Shown here: piece after piece, positions 62,385 to 64,000 of the stretch
How positions within the stretch are numbered: the stretch's first letter is position 1
Layout: each line of letters opens with the position of its first letter
NCBI RefSeq assembly: GCF_030332225.1
Contig: NZ_JAOWIF010000028.1
Location: 310,001-374,000 of the forward strand
Origin: Citrobacter sp. Cu233
GTDB taxonomy: Bacteria > Pseudomonadota > Gammaproteobacteria > Enterobacterales > Enterobacteriaceae
Direction: 5' to 3'
DNA length: 64,000 nucleotides
Program-made: the position numbers and the translations under genes
The notes under the pieces: model-generated
What the model saw: the letters and a program-made list of their open reading frames with translations, nothing else
Told to the model about the DNA's origin: nothing
Databases searched by the model: none

Positions 62385-64000
62385 CTACCCGTTATCCTCC
62401 AACACGCCAAACCACTGATGATACCAACGGGGTAAAATCTGATCCCGTAAGCTGCGTATTCGCCAACTTTTCTGATAAACATCCAGCGTGATTTGACCCT
62501 GGTGGGCTGTGTCCAGCCACTGATAATTTTGTTGCCGGTAACGCTGTCGGACTTTCCATGACGGTAGACGCCAGGCATTGTAGCGGGATGCAGAGGCTAT
62601 TGCGGCCTGTCCGCCAATGCGTTGAATCAGCGCCAGTGAGGATGAAGTGTTACTACCATGGTGTGGAACCTGCACAAACGTAGCCTGCAGATGCTGCCAG
62701 TAGTGACTTAGCATTTTCTGTTCAGCGGGGGATTCAATATCACCTGTCAGAAGAATACTCTGATGTCCGTCATCCACTTTTACCACACAGGAATGGTTAT
62801 TCCCCTGCTCTTTATTTCCACTCACTGGCCAATGTGCGCTAAATGTTAACCCCTGCCACTGCCAGCGCTCCCCGCGAAAACAAGGGAGATGGCCTTTCCA
62901 GCCCAACGGACTTCTAATCCACAGCGACGGCCAGGCTTGCTGTAGTGATTGCAACCCTCCCCGATGATCCAAATGTTCGTGGCTTAGAATTACCCCTTGC
63001 GGTTCCAGGTTGTGCCAGCGTAGCCAGGGAATGATCAACTGCTGCGCACTATCGCCCTCGGGCCAGGCCAACCCGGTATCATAGAGAATCGCTTTGCCAT
63101 TACGGGCAATCACCATTGCCAGCCCCTGCCCTACATCCAGCATATGTACCTGCCACAAATCAGCGCGGGGTGTTCTCCAGAACGGTCCACTCAATAACAA
63201 AAGCCCGGTAAAACAGGCAACCGGTAGCGTTTTCCAGGCATTGAATCGCCATGCAATAAGCATCAGCCATGGGGACAGCGCAAGCCATTGCCAACGTCCA
63301 TCAATGTTGATCCATCCTTCCGGTAAACTATTGAGTCCCCAAAATAACAATGCCAGAGAACGGTCAGCGAAATACCACAGCCCCGCCTCAATCATCACCT
63401 GACCGGTTAAATGCACGACCATTCCCGCTAATATCAGGGGAACTGAAACAAATGTGACCAGCGGTACCGCAAATAAATTGGCCAGGAATGAGGTCAGGCT
63501 AATACCATGAAATAATGCGATTTGAACAGGCAGAAGCAGCACCGTGATACCCAACTGAAGATGAGCAAGCGCCAGTACTGCGCGCCCGATACGCGGGAGT
63601 GGCCAGTACGGCATCGGCATCCACTGATACCAGAATATCAGCGCCGCTACGGCGAAAGCAGACAACCACAGGCTTTGTGAAAGCACCGCGACCGGATCCA
63701 CGACCACAATTGCTGCCAGGCAGGTAATCCAGACCGCCCATCCACTCCACTGCCTGCCGCTTAGTTTTAGTCCCCCCCATACCATTAGCGCGGTGACCGT
63801 GCGTAATGCCGGTGGTTGCAGCCCCGTCAGCCAGGCATAAAATGCAGCGCATAGCACGCCCCCGACTAGCGGAGCCTGCCAGCAGATCCAGCGTGCCGGC
63901 ATTAAAAATTGTCCACCACGTATCAGTCCGCCAGCGAGGAGAGCGGCAAAAGCAATATGCAGCCCGGAAATGGCCATCAAATGTGCTGTTCCGGTATCAC
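62385..64000 (-). CDS. comEC: ComEC (YcaI), DNA-channel protein, N-terminal part outside the window
   Basis: About 538 C-terminal residues are present (E. coli about 754). They show the competence domain (AHLMAISGLHIAFAALLAGG, then a run of transmembrane helices) and a C-terminal metallo-beta-lactamase-like domain, MLDVGQGLAMVIARNGKAIL, SHEHLDHRGG, and PHHGSNTSSS. ComEC homologues carry one DNA strand through the inner membrane; sxy in this window controls such genes in relatives. The start lies beyond 64000. Confidence 0.95.
   Translation of the reverse strand, partial: DTGTAHLMAISGLHIAFAALLAGGLIRGGQFLMPARWICWQAPLVGGVLCAAFYAWLTGLQPPALRTVTALMVWGGLKLSGRQWSGWAVWITCLAAIVVVDPVAVLSQSLWLSAFAVAALIFWYQWMPMPYWPLPRIGRAVLALAHLQLGITVLLLPVQIALFHGISLTSFLANLFAVPLVTFVSVPLILAGMVVHLTGQVMIEAGLWYFADRSLALLFWGLNSLPEGWINIDGRWQWLALSPWLMLIAWRFNAWKTLPVACFTGLLLLSGPFWRTPRADLWQVHMLDVGQGLAMVIARNGKAILYDTGLAWPEGDSAQQLIIPWLRWHNLEPQGVILSHEHLDHRGGLQSLQQAWPSLWIRSPLGWKGHLPCFRGERWQWQGLTFSAHWPVSGNKEQGNNHSCVVKVDDGHQSILLTGDIESPAEQKMLSHYWQHLQATFVQVPHHGSNTSSSLALIQRIGGQAAIASASRYNAWRLPSWKVRQRYRQQNYQWLDTAHQGQITLDVYQKSWRIRSLRDQILPRWYHQWFGVLEDNG

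Overview
The window is a chromosomal segment from a member of the Enterobacteriaceae close to Escherichia coli, Salmonella and Citrobacter. Almost every gene right of position 4.8 kb has the family length and the gene neighbours I know from the E. coli K-12 region running from yccA to comEC, here in the opposite orientation. Protein differences from K-12, the unusual content left of serT and the complete ssuEADCB operon suggest a Citrobacter-like genome. The genus is an inference from remembered sequences, not from a search.

Layout. Positions 1-2.7 kb are a graveyard of gene fragments: the start of a type VI secretion lipoprotein gene (tssJ), a 5'-truncated tssG, a frameshifted or overlapping lipoprotein gene, the last third of an AcrB-type RND efflux pump, and a broken divergent LysR / NAD(P)-binding gene pair. 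This stretch abuts the 3' end of serT (tRNA-Ser, UGA), the same tRNA that carries SPI-5 in Salmonella, so it looks like the eroded edge of an integration hotspot. On the other side of serT lies an orphan OppA/MppA-type peptide-binding protein gene. From 4.9 to 17.4 kb follow yccA, tusE, acyP, rlmI, hspQ, yccU, csgI (yccT), mgsA, helD, yccF, yccS, sxy, sulA and ompA. From 17.4 to 31.4 kb: matP, lonH, fabA, rmf, pqiABC, uup, rlmL, ycbX, zapC and pyrD. From 31.6 to 45.9 kb: the ssuEADCB sulfonate operon, pepN, pncB, asnS, ompF, aspC, gloC and mepK. From 46 to 64 kb: ldtD, the cmoM-mukFEB condensin operon, elyC, ycbJ and the comEC-msbA-lpxK-ycaQ-ycaR-kdsB block, with comEC running off the right edge.

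How the genes work together. Much of the window serves the envelope: lipid A transport and synthesis (msbA, lpxK, kdsB), the porins ompA and ompF, peptidoglycan remodelling (ldtD, mepK, elyC), lipid trafficking (pqiABC) and unsaturated fatty acid synthesis (fabA). A second theme is chromosome organisation and division (mukBEF, matP, zapC, sulA, helD), and a third is translation (serT, asnS, rlmI, rlmL, rmf, tusE, cmoM, uup). Several classical control sites are directly visible: a LexA box before sulA, a PurR box and start-switch hairpin before pyrD, a NadR box before pncB, FadR and FabR boxes before fabA, the OmpR region before ompF and the long ompA leader.

I looked for a new system and did not find a convincing intact one. 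The most unusual part is the fragment zone at 1-2.7 kb. The rest is well-conserved core genome with small lineage-specific changes, such as a shortened linker in LdtD and changed OmpF loops.
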